The notes beneath the pieces were generated by a model. That model worked only from the letters and a program-made list of their open reading frames with translations. It did no database searches and was not told the DNA's origin. Shown here piece after piece: positions 1 through 8,668 of a stretch of 64,000 nucleotides of DNA (the first letter of the stretch is position 1; every line of letters starts with the position of its first letter). The position numbers and the translations under genes were made by a program. This DNA comes from Thalassobacillus_A hwangdonensis (GTDB taxonomy: Bacteria > Bacillota > Bacilli > Bacillales > Halobacillaceae), in the NCBI RefSeq assembly GCF_042675915.1, contig NZ_JBHTKL010000006.1, positions 62,001 through 126,000 on the forward strand, given 5' to 3'.

Positions 1-925
1 GCGACTCGATCATTTCAGGCATCGCTTCTTTGAAACCAAGGTCGGAAATACAGTCTCCTGCAGTCCTTCTGACCGTGATGGATTTGTCATTCAGCGCACG
101 ATAAAGATAAGGGAGTACCTCCGGCTCTTCAATCATACCCAAGTATGCAGTCGCAAGCCTTCGAATCGATCCTTTTTCATCGTCCAGCGCTTTTTCAAGA
201 ATCGGTAAATCCTCAAAGGCAGGGTTCATGCGGTCAAGCGCGGCATAACGCACTTTCCAATCCGGGTCATCCAAAGTTTCCATAGAAATGGACTTGCGCT
301 CCTGTGGTTCGTTCTTATCTGTTGTATCTCCCTCAAATGCTTGCTTAACAAGGTTGTCCAAACGGTCTGCATCATAGGTAGCCTCGATTTCTTCGTGCAC
401 CTCTGCACCTATGTCTTCCATGTTACCATAGCGGGCATCCTGTTCTACCCACTGCCGCTCCATCACCATATTGTCAGATGCGGGTGATGCTTTCATCGCT
501 GCTTCCATGAACATCTCCGGAAGACCTACACGCTTTTCCTCGTTTCCATCATCAAGCTTAATTTGCATCGGAATTCCACGGAACATTTGAATGTACACCT
601 TCACTTCACCGAAGGCATCCTCTGCTTCGGGTGTTTCAGAAGCATCGGTCGTGTCTTCATGTTCATCCGTTCCTAGTACATTCCGTACTTCTGGCAGTAT
701 TTCTTCCCATTTATGACGGGGATTACGACCCAAAGCAATGAAGTCCATGACATGATACATGCTTTTGACCCCTTCAATCTTCATAAGTTCCTGAATGAAG
801 GCTGGGGCTCCAGTCAAGTCATCTCCTGGTTGATAATTGTTGGTTTCCCCACCAGGCAATGCTTCGCTCAAGTTTATTTTCATCGAGTTCGGACTTGGTG
901 TCGGTTCAATTGAAACGATTTTCAC
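1..925 (-). CDS. CvfC/YpgR-like HEAT-repeat protein (partial, 3' end outside window)
   Basis: The reading frame runs leftward off the window, so the C-terminus is missing. A GTG start at 925 follows GGGAGGG at a normal distance and gives the N-terminus MKIVSIEPTPSPNSMK, typical of the NifU/Nfu N-terminal fold (residues 1 to about 85). An acidic linker (about 85-175) follows, then HEAT/PBS-lyase-like repeats such as DPDWKVRYAALDRM and DKSITVRRTAGD. The order Nfu-N, linker, HEAT matches B. subtilis YpgR and staphylococcal 'conserved virulence factor C'. The biochemical role is unknown; the Nfu-like part hints at a link to Fe-S proteins. I see no CxxC motif in the visible part, so it is unlikely to carry a cluster itself. 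Confidence 0.8.
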   Translation of the reverse strand, partial: MKIVSIEPTPSPNSMKINLSEALPGGETNNYQPGDDLTGAPAFIQELMKIEGVKSMYHVMDFIALGRNPRHKWEEILPEVRNVLGTDEHEDTTDASETPEAEDAFGEVKVYIQMFRGIPMQIKLDDGNEEKRVGLPEMFMEAAMKASPASDNMVMERQWVEQDARYGNMEDIGAEVHEEIEATYDADRLDNLVKQAFEGDTTDKNEPQERKSISMETLDDPDWKVRYAALDRMNPAFEDLPILEKALDDEKGSIRRLATAYLGMIEEPEVLPYLYRALNDKSITVRRTAGDCISDLGFKEAMPEMIES

Positions 926-1001
926 AATGATTTCCCTCCCCTGTTAGCTTTCCTACTGGTCATTTTATCAAAGGTGGACGTATCGTTCCATCGTATCACC
1001 T

Positions 1002-1940
1002 TCAGCCATGGAAAAGATTGAGGCAAAGCTCGCGAGAAAGTGTCCGAAGTACACGTCCACCTGCTACACTGTTTCCTTTCTTATTGATGGCAGGACCATA
1101 GATACCAATCCCCATCTTTCCGGGAACCGTTCCGACAATAGTACCTGCTACGCCGCTTTTTGCAGGGAACCCTACTTCCACCGCATATGTGCCTGATTCA
1201 TTGTACATTCCGGAAGTAAGCATGATCGCTTTTACGGTCCGTACATGGCTTGGATCGATGACATAGGAATCATCCTCAATCGATTTCCCGTGATTGGCAA
1301 GGAAGCAGCCGATTTTTGCAAGATCCAGGGAGTTCGTTTTGATGGAGTTGAGGCGGAAATACAGATCCAACGCATCCTCGAGTTCATCGGTGGAAATGAT
1401 GCCGAGACTTTCCATGAAATAAGCGAGTGCGCGGTTCCTTGCTCCATTTTTCTGCTCTGCCTGATAAACTTCTTCATCCATTTCTATTTGGTCATTGCAT
1501 GTGATTTTATAGACAAAGTCCAGCAGACGCCCGAACTTTTCTTCCACATCATTTCCTTTGATCAAGCTAGCCACTGCAATGGCACCAGAATTGATCATAG
1601 GATTGTGAGGCAATTGCTTTTCATCTTCTTCAAGATTCCTGATTGCATTGAATGCGTCATCCGTCGGCTCCATATCGACCTTTTGAAAAACAGTCTCCTT
1701 GCCGAAATCCTCCAATGCGAGCATCAGTGTGATGATTTTTGACACGCTCTGCAGTGGGAAAGCATTGGTCTTTTCCCCGGCGCCGTACACCTCTCCGTCC
1801 ATCGTTACGATGGTGACGCCTAAGTCGGTGCTGTGGGACTGGTCGAGACCAGGAATATAATCGACAACGCTCCCCCCTGATGAATAGGGTCTGCATGCTT
1901 TTACAACTTCTTCTAAATATTGGTTGCTCAATTCAGCCAA
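1002..1940 (-). CDS. glsA: Glutaminase A
   Basis: This 312-residue protein has the usual length of the serine-dependent beta-lactamase-like glutaminases, which hydrolyse glutamine to glutamate and ammonia in the cytosol. Visible family blocks are YIPGLDQS near residue 28, FPLQSVSKI with the catalytic Ser-x-x-Lys near 62-65, NPMINSGAIA near 112 and the C-terminal FPAKSGVAGTIV block. The start is a TTG at 1940 preceded by AAAGGAG about nine bases upstream; no ATG fits as well. It is divergent from an AgcS-family symporter, mirroring the glsA-glnT pairing of B. subtilis, so the two probably form a glutamine uptake and use module. In B. subtilis the pair answers to the GlnK-GlnL system; I see no such regulator here. 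Confidence 0.95.
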   Translation of the reverse strand: MAELSNQYLEEVVKACRPYSSGGSVVDYIPGLDQSHSTDLGVTIVTMDGEVYGAGEKTNAFPLQSVSKIITLMLALEDFGKETVFQKVDMEPTDDAFNAIRNLEEDEKQLPHNPMINSGAIAVASLIKGNDVEEKFGRLLDFVYKITCNDQIEMDEEVYQAEQKNGARNRALAYFMESLGIISTDELEDALDLYFRLNSIKTNSLDLAKIGCFLANHGKSIEDDSYVIDPSHVRTVKAIMLTSGMYNESGTYAVEVGFPAKSGVAGTIVGTVPGKMGIGIYGPAINKKGNSVAGGRVLRTLSRELCLNLFHG

Positions 1941-2133
1941 AAAGATCCGCTCCTTTAATCTTAACCTATTTCAATCTTTTCCCTTTTTTCGATGCCCTAA
2001 CACTAAAACGGTAAGACAATTGGTGAATCATACCCATTTATGGATTCGACTGTTTCATTTGTTAAAAAGTGGGTATTTATATGTAAACCTTCTAGGCTTA
2101 CGGTTAATAATCAAACAGGCAGGTGTCCTACTC

Positions 2134-3552
2134 ATGGAAAGCTTCATATCAATGATTGAAAGTGGTGTCGGTACGGTATCCGACTTTTTATGGACGTATT
2201 TATTATCCATCATTCTGATTGCCGGCGGAATCTTCCTTACCTTTCGCCTCAGATTCTTCCAGTTCCGATTCTTCGGTCATGTGCTAGGTCAAACGATCGG
2301 AAAAGTATTCAAAAAGACAGAACAGGATGGGACGATTACGCCATTCCAGGCGTTCACTTCAGCACTTGCATCGACTGCAGGTGCTACGAACATTGTCGGG
2401 GTGCCCGTCGCAATTGCACTAGGTGGACCTGGTGCATTGTTCTGGATGTGGCTTGTCGCATTGATCGGGATGGCAACCAAGTACTCTGAAATTTTACTCG
2501 GCTTGAAATACCGTGAGAAAAACGAAAAAGGAATTTGGGTCGGTGGTCCCCAGTACTACATAAGGAAAGCGCTGGGGTGGAAAACATGGGCCGGTGCATT
2601 TGCGTTTTTCCTTATGATCGAGGCAATTCCAAGTGCAATGGTTCAGTCAAACTCGATTACCACCCAGGTGGAAGGTGCCTTCGGCTGGCCAACGACCATT
2701 ACTGGATTGATCATGTGTGTGCTCGTCGGATTGATTGTCTTCGGTGGAATTGAGCGGATTGCAAAAATTACAGATAAATTCGTACCGTTCATGGTGCTCA
2801 CCTATATCGGTATCTGTCTTACCATCATTTTCATGAACATGACGGAGCTTCCGAATGTGTTCGGTCTGATTTTCACTCATGCGTTCACACCGATTTCTGC
2901 TGCTGGTGGATTTGCAGGGGCGGCCATCGCTGATGCGCTTCGTTGGGGGATTGCTCGTGGTCTTTATTCCAATGAAGCAGGACTTGGAACAGGCCCGATT
3001 GCGCACGCTGCAGCACAAACCGATCACCCGAGTAAGCAGGCGATGTGGGGAATCTTCAGTGTGTTCGTCGATACGATTATCATCTGTTCGGTTACCGGGA
3101 TTACGGTGCTGGTCACTGGTGCATGGAAGGAAGTCGGCATCGACAATGCTTCCAATATGATCAACGTCGCTTTCGCTACCCTGTTTGGCGATACGATTGG
3201 GGGAGGCTTCATCGCTCTCTTCCTTCTATTCTTTGTACTGACAACAATCGGCGTACTGATCTTTTACGGGGAGAAGCAGGCAGAATACTTGTTCAACCTT
3301 AAAGTAGCGAAAATCATGCGAATCGTCTACATTGCGGCCATTTTTGTCGGAGCGATCGGCGGACTGCAGTTTGTATGGCAGTTCCTGGATTTGCTGCTCG
3401 CATTTGTGCTAATACTCAACATCATTCCGGTCCTTTATCTGCATAAGGATATCCGGGCGGTGACAGATGACTATATTGAGCGCTTCTACCGTAAAAAAGG
3501 TGGAAAAGCGAAGGTCACACTGTTTACTGATGCAGAAGACGAATCGAATTAA
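2134..3552 (+). CDS. Sodium:alanine/glutamine symporter (AgcS/AlsT family)
   Basis: A 472-residue membrane protein of the alanine/glycine:cation symporter family, with about ten hydrophobic segments. Typical blocks include TPFQAFTSALASTAGATNIVG near residue 70 and the conserved GLYSNEAGLGTGPIAHAAA near residue 280. The frame is open much further upstream, to 1924, but that extension overlaps glsA and is not membrane-like; ATG 2134 yields the family N-terminus (MESFISMIESGVGTVSDFLW). The ribosome site AGGTG is modest. It should import a small neutral amino acid with Na+, and the divergent glutaminase makes glutamine the best guess. A strong terminator follows. Confidence 0.9.
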   Translation: MESFISMIESGVGTVSDFLWTYLLSIILIAGGIFLTFRLRFFQFRFFGHVLGQTIGKVFKKTEQDGTITPFQAFTSALASTAGATNIVGVPVAIALGGPGALFWMWLVALIGMATKYSEILLGLKYREKNEKGIWVGGPQYYIRKALGWKTWAGAFAFFLMIEAIPSAMVQSNSITTQVEGAFGWPTTITGLIMCVLVGLIVFGGIERIAKITDKFVPFMVLTYIGICLTIIFMNMTELPNVFGLIFTHAFTPISAAGGFAGAAIADALRWGIARGLYSNEAGLGTGPIAHAAAQTDHPSKQAMWGIFSVFVDTIIICSVTGITVLVTGAWKEVGIDNASNMINVAFATLFGDTIGGGFIALFLLFFVLTTIGVLIFYGEKQAEYLFNLKVAKIMRIVYIAAIFVGAIGGLQFVWQFLDLLLAFVLILNIIPVLYLHKDIRAVTDDYIERFYRKKGGKAKVTLFTDAEDESN

Positions 3553-3568
3553 ACGGAACACTCTATTC

Positions 3569-3600
3569 AGGTACCTCCCTCATGGGGGGGGTACCTTTTC
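3569..3600 (+). terminator. Rho-independent terminator of the AgcS symporter gene
   Basis: A hairpin with arms AGGTACC and GGTACCT, extended by CCC/GGG around a TCAT loop, is followed by TTTTC. It lies 17 bases after the symporter stop codon. Confidence 0.8.
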
Positions 3601-3728
3601 TAATTGTAGTAATCTTCTATTCGAATAGTCGGTTGTACTATACGACTAATTACCCCCCGCATACACTAGGTAGACGGGTAGAATGAAAATTCCCGTATGA
3701 ATCTCTTAGCAGTATGGGGGGAACAAAA

Positions 3729-5573
3729 ATGTTCAAAAAACTCCAAAAGAAATTGTTGATCATTGCAGAATTATTTTTATACCTGCTAGCTGTTTTACTC
3801 AGTTATATCCTACTTCATATTCTGCCTATGATTGAAATCAGCTGGACCCATACGATTTGGCTCCAACCGTTCATCATCTTCGCTGCAACCTTGCTTTATC
3901 TCACGGATACATTCAACACCTATCCGAAAGACGTCAGTAAGATTCTCTTTCAAAGCGCTTCATTGATGACATTAGCTTATCTTTTCTACTATGCCTTCAT
4001 CATATTTCATCCACCACTGATGATTACAATTTCAAGCTTCCTATCTGTCTACCTGATCTCAGTCGCATTGATCAGTGTGATGCATCTTTATTTAAAACGA
4101 CCTTCCATTTCAAGTATCGCTAACTTTTCAAAAGTTGACGAAGTGGTGAAGGTACTTATCATCGGTGCAGGAACTATGGGAACCAGAGTCGTCGATTTGA
4201 TGCATTCAAGCGTCATCCATAAATTGGAGCCGATTGGTTTCATTGACGATGACTCAATCAAGCATGGTACGAAGCATCGTGGCATCCCAATTTTCGGTGG
4301 GAGAACCGAAATAGAAAAAACTGTGAAAAAGTACGGGGTAAAGCAGATTGTCATTGCAATGCCTGCTGCAACACCGAAAGAATTAGCCGATATCACCAAC
4401 CTGTGTAACTTACCGGGAGTGGAAGTAAGTGCTTTTTCCTCGCTTACAGAAATTGCACACGGCCGTAATCCTGAATCGTTCTTGAAAAAAGTCAAAGCAG
4501 AAGATCTGTTAGGAAGGGATTCTGTGCAGACCTACCTGAAGGACACAAATACCTTCCTGCAAAATAAAACCGTCCTAATCACAGGTGCAGGAGGTTCGAT
4601 TGGTTCAGAACTCTGCAAGCAGGTTTCTTCCTTTCAGCCAAAACAATTAGTATTAGTAGGCAGCGGGGAAGGCAGTATCTATACAACTGAAAATCAATTG
4701 AAAGAACGGTATCCGGAACTTGTGCTCCACACTTTGATCGCTAATATCCGCGACCGTGAGAGGATCGATTCCATCTTTTCTTTCTACCGGCCGGATATCG
4801 TATTTCACGCAGCTGCACATAAACATGTACCGCTAATGGAAGAAAATCCTCTGGAGGCTGTCAAAAACAATATCTTCGGCACAAAAAACGTTGCGGATGC
4901 CGCCCACCGCTATCATGTAAGCAATTTCGTCCTCATTTCTACCGACAAAGCCGTCCGCCCTACCAGTATCATGGGGGCTACCAAACGTGTCGCGGAACTG
5001 TATATCCAGTCCATCAACGAAAGAAGTAGTACAAAATACAGTGCGGTCCGTTTCGGTAATGTGTTAGGAAGCCGTGGAAGCGTCGTTCCGTTATTCGAAA
5101 GCCAGATCGCAAAAGGTGGCCCCGTCACAGTAACACACAAAGATATGGTGCGTTATTTCATGACGATTCCGGAAGCTGTCCTGCTGGTCATCGACAGTTG
5201 TGTGCTTGCAGAGGGTGGGGAGATTTTCATCCTGGATATGGGCAAACCGATGAAAATTTATGAATTGGCTGAAAGAGTGATTGAACTATCCGGGTTAAGA
5301 CCACATAAGGATATACAAATCAAAATTACCGGAATAAGAAAAGGTGAAAAATTATACGAAGAATTGGTCACAGATGAAGAAGGAGTTTCGTCGACACGCC
5401 ATCCGCTAATCTTCAAAGCCAACCCGCCACAGCATTCCTCGGAGCAATTCGACACGGATATCTTCCTGCTCGAAAGAAAAGTTTTTGAAGAGGATGTTCA
5501 ATTCCTGGACTACGAAATAAAACAGCTGATGAAACAGCTTGTTCCGACATTTCAGGGGGATCAGTTGTCATGA
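3729..5573 (+). CDS. Membrane-bound nucleotide-sugar 4,6-dehydratase (EpsC/PglF/CapD type)
   Basis: This 614-residue protein has four N-terminal transmembrane helices (about residues 8-110), a first nucleotide-binding domain (GAGTMGTR near 145) and a catalytic SDR domain (TGAGGSIGSE near 285). The active-site region reads STDKAVRPTSIMGATKR, where Met replaces the usual Tyr of YxxxK, as in PglF/FlaA1-type UDP-GlcNAc 4,6-dehydratases. ATG 3729 is preferred because GGGGGG lies eight bases upstream; an upstream in-frame ATG at 3714 would place that site inside the gene. It is the first of three overlapping plus-strand genes. With the EpsN-like aminotransferase, NeuD/EpsM-like acetyltransferase and EpsL-like transferase in the window it could make and load a di-N-acetylbacillosamine-type sugar. 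Confidence 0.88.
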   Translation: MFKKLQKKLLIIAELFLYLLAVLLSYILLHILPMIEISWTHTIWLQPFIIFAATLLYLTDTFNTYPKDVSKILFQSASLMTLAYLFYYAFIIFHPPLMITISSFLSVYLISVALISVMHLYLKRPSISSIANFSKVDEVVKVLIIGAGTMGTRVVDLMHSSVIHKLEPIGFIDDDSIKHGTKHRGIPIFGGRTEIEKTVKKYGVKQIVIAMPAATPKELADITNLCNLPGVEVSAFSSLTEIAHGRNPESFLKKVKAEDLLGRDSVQTYLKDTNTFLQNKTVLITGAGGSIGSELCKQVSSFQPKQLVLVGSGEGSIYTTENQLKERYPELVLHTLIANIRDRERIDSIFSFYRPDIVFHAAAHKHVPLMEENPLEAVKNNIFGTKNVADAAHRYHVSNFVLISTDKAVRPTSIMGATKRVAELYIQSINERSSTKYSAVRFGNVLGSRGSVVPLFESQIAKGGPVTVTHKDMVRYFMTIPEAVLLVIDSCVLAEGGEIFILDMGKPMKIYELAERVIELSGLRPHKDIQIKITGIRKGEKLYEELVTDEEGVSSTRHPLIFKANPPQHSSEQFDTDIFLLERKVFEEDVQFLDYEIKQLMKQLVPTFQGDQLS

Positions 5574-6202
5574 GCCTTTATCAACGCTTTCTAAAACGAA
5601 GTTTCGATATTGTGTTCGCTTTGTTGATTGGATGCATTGGAATTCCAATGTGTACATTCATCGCCATTATACTAAGGTTATCCATTGGTAAGCCGGTCAT
5701 TTTCAAGCAGCTTCGCCCAGGTAAGCACGAAAAGATTTTTCACATTTATAAGTTCCGAACAATGACCAATGATATGGATGCAGATGGAACGCTTAAACCC
5801 GACGAGGAACGGCTCACTAGTTTCGGTAAGTTCCTTCGGAAAACGAGCATGGATGAGTTGCCTCAATTATGGAACGTCATTAAAGGAGACATCAGTCTGG
5901 TTGGCCCTCGTCCTTTGCTGATCAGCTATCTTCCTTACTTTACAGAAAAGGAACGAAAACGTTTCTCTGTAAAACCAGGGATTACCGGCCTTGCCCAAAT
6001 TTCCGGCAGAAGGCAGCTGAACTGGGAAGAACGGTTAGCGAAAGATGTGGAATATGTTGAGAACTGGAGTTTATGGCTCGATTGCAAAATTCTGTTCAAA
6101 ACATGTTTAAACGTAATCAAACAAGATGGAGGATTGGAATCAAACCTCCCTTCCCTCCAGGATTTGAATGTGGAAAGGAAGGGAATGCACGATGATCATT
6201 AA
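5570..6202 (+). CDS. Initiating undecaprenyl-phosphate sugar-phosphate transferase (EpsL/WcaJ C-terminal type)
   Basis: A 210-residue small-type polyprenyl phosphosugar transferase. It has one N-terminal membrane segment (KRSFDIVFALLIG), then the cytosolic catalytic region with KFRTM, the SMDELPQLWNV block that carries the Asp-Glu catalytic pair, SLVGPRPLL and KPGITGLAQISGR. It transfers a sugar-1-phosphate from a UDP-sugar to undecaprenyl phosphate, the first membrane step of repeat-unit assembly. Its ATG overlaps the EpsC-like stop (ATGA), so the two are translationally coupled. Because the preceding gene makes a 4-keto-6-deoxy sugar, the likely substrate is a bacillosamine-type UDP-sugar, though other HexNAc donors remain possible. 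Confidence 0.92.
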   Translation: MSLYQRFLKRSFDIVFALLIGCIGIPMCTFIAIILRLSIGKPVIFKQLRPGKHEKIFHIYKFRTMTNDMDADGTLKPDEERLTSFGKFLRKTSMDELPQLWNVIKGDISLVGPRPLLISYLPYFTEKERKRFSVKPGITGLAQISGRRQLNWEERLAKDVEYVENWSLWLDCKILFKTCLNVIKQDGGLESNLPSLQDLNVERKGMHDDH

Positions 6203-6950
6203 ACCATTACGACCGGAAGATGCGCCGGTTGTCCAACAGCTCCTTCAGGAAAATGTACCGGAAGAGATCTATACGAAAACGATCTATCACCTGTCTGGTT
6301 ACGTCGATTATGTAACAGGGATTCTGAAACAGAACGAGAGCAGCAATCCTCTTCGATATTACGGGGCATATGTGGAAGATGACTTTGCAGGATTCACAGA
6401 GCATTACTGTAAAAAGGGAACTGGTGCTACGCACTGGAACAATCTGTATTTGCTAGATCGTTATAGAGCGGATGGAATTGGCAAATTGCTTCAGCAGAAG
6501 ACATTTGATGAAGCAAGGGAGGATGCATCTCACACCCTCACCCTTGATGTATTCGACTGGAACACAGGTCCTTTGAAATGGTACAGACGATTAGGTGCCA
6601 GCTATGAATCTACCAATCACTGGATGACCTCCTCCCACCCGCTTCTGAAAAAAGAAAAAGCCTCCTATTATCTTCATAATAAGCTGGCTTCTGATCTATT
6701 CTATGAGAAATATGGATTTGCCGAATTGAATCTACAGACACCGACGGGGGACTATCGGATTGGAGTATTGGGGGATACGTATTTCCGAATCACCGACACC
6801 GCTGTATTCAAAGACTTACACGTTTTCCACGCTTTACGGGAACTCGATCCGGAGCGAGAACTGCTGTTCATTGTTCCTTATATTGATGAAGACATTTTGG
6901 ATGATATCCAGTTTGTAGCCACCTCTTACAGGTTGCATGTTTCCCTCTAA
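6192..6950 (+). CDS. GNAT-family N-acetyltransferase in the polysaccharide locus
   Basis: A 252-residue protein. Residues 1 to about 140 form a GNAT domain; the cofactor-binding stretch is the segment around YRADGIGKLLQQ near 95, and WYRRLGA near 130 matches the C-terminal GNAT strand. About 110 further residues are not assigned. The start at 6192 follows GGAAGGG at good spacing and overlaps the upstream gene by 11 bases. Its stop overlaps the stop of the convergent NeuD/EpsM-like gene by three bases. It may acylate an amino sugar or a peptide; its place behind the dehydratase and phosphosugar transferase favours sugar modification, but this is inference. Confidence 0.75.
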   Translation: MIIKPLRPEDAPVVQQLLQENVPEEIYTKTIYHLSGYVDYVTGILKQNESSNPLRYYGAYVEDDFAGFTEHYCKKGTGATHWNNLYLLDRYRADGIGKLLQQKTFDEAREDASHTLTLDVFDWNTGPLKWYRRLGASYESTNHWMTSSHPLLKKEKASYYLHNKLASDLFYEKYGFAELNLQTPTGDYRIGVLGDTYFRITDTAVFKDLHVFHALRELDPERELLFIVPYIDEDILDDIQFVATSYRLHVSL

Positions 6951-7579
6951 TGTTCTTTTGCAGGTACACCTCTTACAATCACACTAGAGGGAACCGTACC
7001 TGTCACGACGCCTCCAGCTCCTACTGTACTCCAGGCACCGATCGTCAGCTTATTTTCCAGTGACTTTCCTTGCAGGACAGTGGCATTCGCTCCAATATAA
7101 GCCCCTTCCTTTACGTGAACATTACCTGAGATGGTTGCACCCGGTGCAACCATTACATAGTTTTCAAGAATCGAATCGTGCGCTACGGTCGCATTCAAAT
7201 AAATAACGGAGAAATTGCCTATCGTAATGTTGTTTGTCATCCTTACACCAGGAAATACAAGGGTCCCCTTGGTTTTTTCCAGCTGCTTTTTCATCCGATG
7301 ACTTACGGTCGCATGCGGATGGATGATCGATGTAAAAGGCAACGATGGAAAGTCCCCACTTATTCTTTTTCGGATCTGATTATCACCGATCCCTATTACG
7401 AATCTATAACGCTGTTTAACGAGACGACCGATTTCCGATTCTCTTACAATCGGAAAATCGCATGCCTCAGCAGATGATGCAGAGGAATCGACGAACACGA
7501 TATTCCTGAAGCCGGATTCAAATGCAAGATCTGCTACCTCTCTTGCGAACCCCGATGACCCGAAGATTCCCAATTGCAT
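6947..7579 (-). CDS. NeuD/EpsM-family sugar O/N-acetyltransferase
   Basis: A 210-residue protein with an N-terminal Rossmann-like NeuD domain (GIFGSSGFAREV) and a C-terminal left-handed beta-helix of hexapeptide repeats, including VFPGVRMTNNITIGNF and VGAGGVVTGTVP. The His in NATVAHDS is the expected catalytic base. ATG 7579 follows GAAGGAGG. It is the last gene of the minus-strand polysaccharide operon, 13 bases after legB. Position beside legB suggests the LegH-type step, acetylation of a 4-amino nucleotide sugar before the nonulosonate synthase; EpsM-type acetylation of the UDP-linked sugar from the EpsC-like enzyme is equally possible, and one enzyme might do both. Confidence 0.85.
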   Translation of the reverse strand: MQLGIFGSSGFAREVADLAFESGFRNIVFVDSSASSAEACDFPIVRESEIGRLVKQRYRFVIGIGDNQIRKRISGDFPSLPFTSIIHPHATVSHRMKKQLEKTKGTLVFPGVRMTNNITIGNFSVIYLNATVAHDSILENYVMVAPGATISGNVHVKEGAYIGANATVLQGKSLENKLTIGAWSTVGAGGVVTGTVPSSVIVRGVPAKEH

Positions 7580-7592
7580 GGACTTTCCTCCT

Positions 7593-8609
7593 TCATTTAT
7601 TATAGATATCCACTTTGTACCCGGCCAGATTTTCAGGACGTGCAAACCAGTCGATCGTTTCTTTCAGACCTCTCTTGAATCCTGCCCTTCCACCGTAGGC
7701 CGGTTCCCAATCCAACAACCGCTTCGCTTTTGCGTTTTCTGCCCACAGCCTTTCTACTTCACTCTTTTCCGGGCGGAGTCGATCATCCTCCACCTCGATC
7801 TCAAGTGTCGTTCCAGCAGCTTCCGCAATCAGTTGAGCAGTATCACCAATCGAAACTTCGAAGTTGCTGCCGAGATTGATCACTTCTCCATACCAGTCTA
7901 CGGAGGTCGTCTCGGCAGCTTTCATGAATCCTGCCACCGTATCCAGTACATAATTGAAATCTCTTGTCGGGTGCAGCGACCCCAGTTTGATTTTCTTTAC
8001 GCCTGAAAGGACCTGCATGATGATTGTAGGAATGACCGCACGGGCAGATTGCCGTGGTCCATATGTATTGAATGGACGGATGATCCCTACAGGTGTATCG
8101 AAACTTCGATAAAATGAAACAGCCAACTGATCTGCCGCTATTTTCGTAGCGGAATAGGGTGATTGGCCAACCAGCGGATGCGCCTCGTCAATCGGAACGT
8201 ACTGTGCAGTCCCGTAAACCTCACTTGTCGACGTATGCACCATCTTCTCCACTCCTGAATCCCTGACAGCCTGCAGGACGTTCAACGTCCCTTTGATATT
8301 CGTATCGACATACGTATCCGGCGAATGATAGGAAAACGGAATAGCAATCAGCGAAGCTAAGTGCAGCACGACCTCCTGCCCCTTCACCGCATCACGCACT
8401 CCATTCGGGTCTCGGATATCCCCGGCAAAGATATCGATTTCCTTTTTTATATGTTCAGGGCTTTGGTCTAGCCATCCCCATGAGTTGAACGAATTATAAT
8501 AGACAAATGCACGCACGGATGCACCGGCCTTCACCAGTTGCTCGGTCAGGTGTGAGCCTATGAAACCATCAGCACCCGTCACTAGAATCTTCTTCCCTTT
8601 CAAAGCCAT
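7593..8609 (-). CDS. legB: LegB-type nucleotide-sugar 4,6-dehydratase
   Basis: A 338-residue soluble extended SDR enzyme: TGADGFIGSHL at the N-terminus binds NAD, STSEVYG carries the catalytic Thr/Glu, and YSATK gives the Tyr-x-x-x-Lys pair. RPFNTYGPRQSARAVIPTII is typical of the LegB/Pgm-type group that acts on GDP-GlcNAc in legionaminic acid synthesis. ATG 8609 follows AGGAGGTG and gives the family N-terminus MALKGKKILVTG. An alternative ATG at 8672 overlaps the ptmE stop and would add 21 residues. The chosen ribosome site lies inside a stable hairpin (listed separately). Its neighbour ptmE supplies the GDP-linked amino sugar in the established Campylobacter pathway. Confidence 0.85.
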   Translation of the reverse strand: MALKGKKILVTGADGFIGSHLTEQLVKAGASVRAFVYYNSFNSWGWLDQSPEHIKKEIDIFAGDIRDPNGVRDAVKGQEVVLHLASLIAIPFSYHSPDTYVDTNIKGTLNVLQAVRDSGVEKMVHTSTSEVYGTAQYVPIDEAHPLVGQSPYSATKIAADQLAVSFYRSFDTPVGIIRPFNTYGPRQSARAVIPTIIMQVLSGVKKIKLGSLHPTRDFNYVLDTVAGFMKAAETTSVDWYGEVINLGSNFEVSIGDTAQLIAEAAGTTLEIEVEDDRLRPEKSEVERLWAENAKAKRLLDWEPAYGGRAGFKRGLKETIDWFARPENLAGYKVDIYNK

Positions 8610-8615
8610 CAAAAA

Positions 8616-8653
8616 CACCTCCTGCTCATTAGTACTAACGTATGCAGGAGGTG
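8616..8653 (-). promoter_or_regulatory. Hairpin sequestering the legB ribosome site
   Basis: A perfect 10-bp inverted repeat (CACCTCCTGC and GCAGGAGGTG, 18-base loop) is transcribed between ptmE and legB. The right arm is the legB Shine-Dalgarno sequence, and TTTTTG follows at once, so the structure could also act as an intrinsic terminator. It may reduce expression of legB and the terminal acetyltransferase gene. The pairing is seen; the effect is inference. Confidence 0.55.
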
Positions 8654-8668
8654 ACTCACCTAATACAC

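Noticed and set aside
1924..2133. An N-terminal extension of the symporter gene, open for 70 more codons.
   Set aside because: It overlaps the divergent glutaminase gene, has no ribosome site and is not membrane-like; ATG 2134 gives the family N-terminus.
3601..3728. Small inverted repeats (AGTCG/CGACT and ACGGG/CCCGT) upstream of the EpsC-like gene.
   Set aside because: Stems of five base pairs are too weak to call, and no convincing promoter pair was found nearby.
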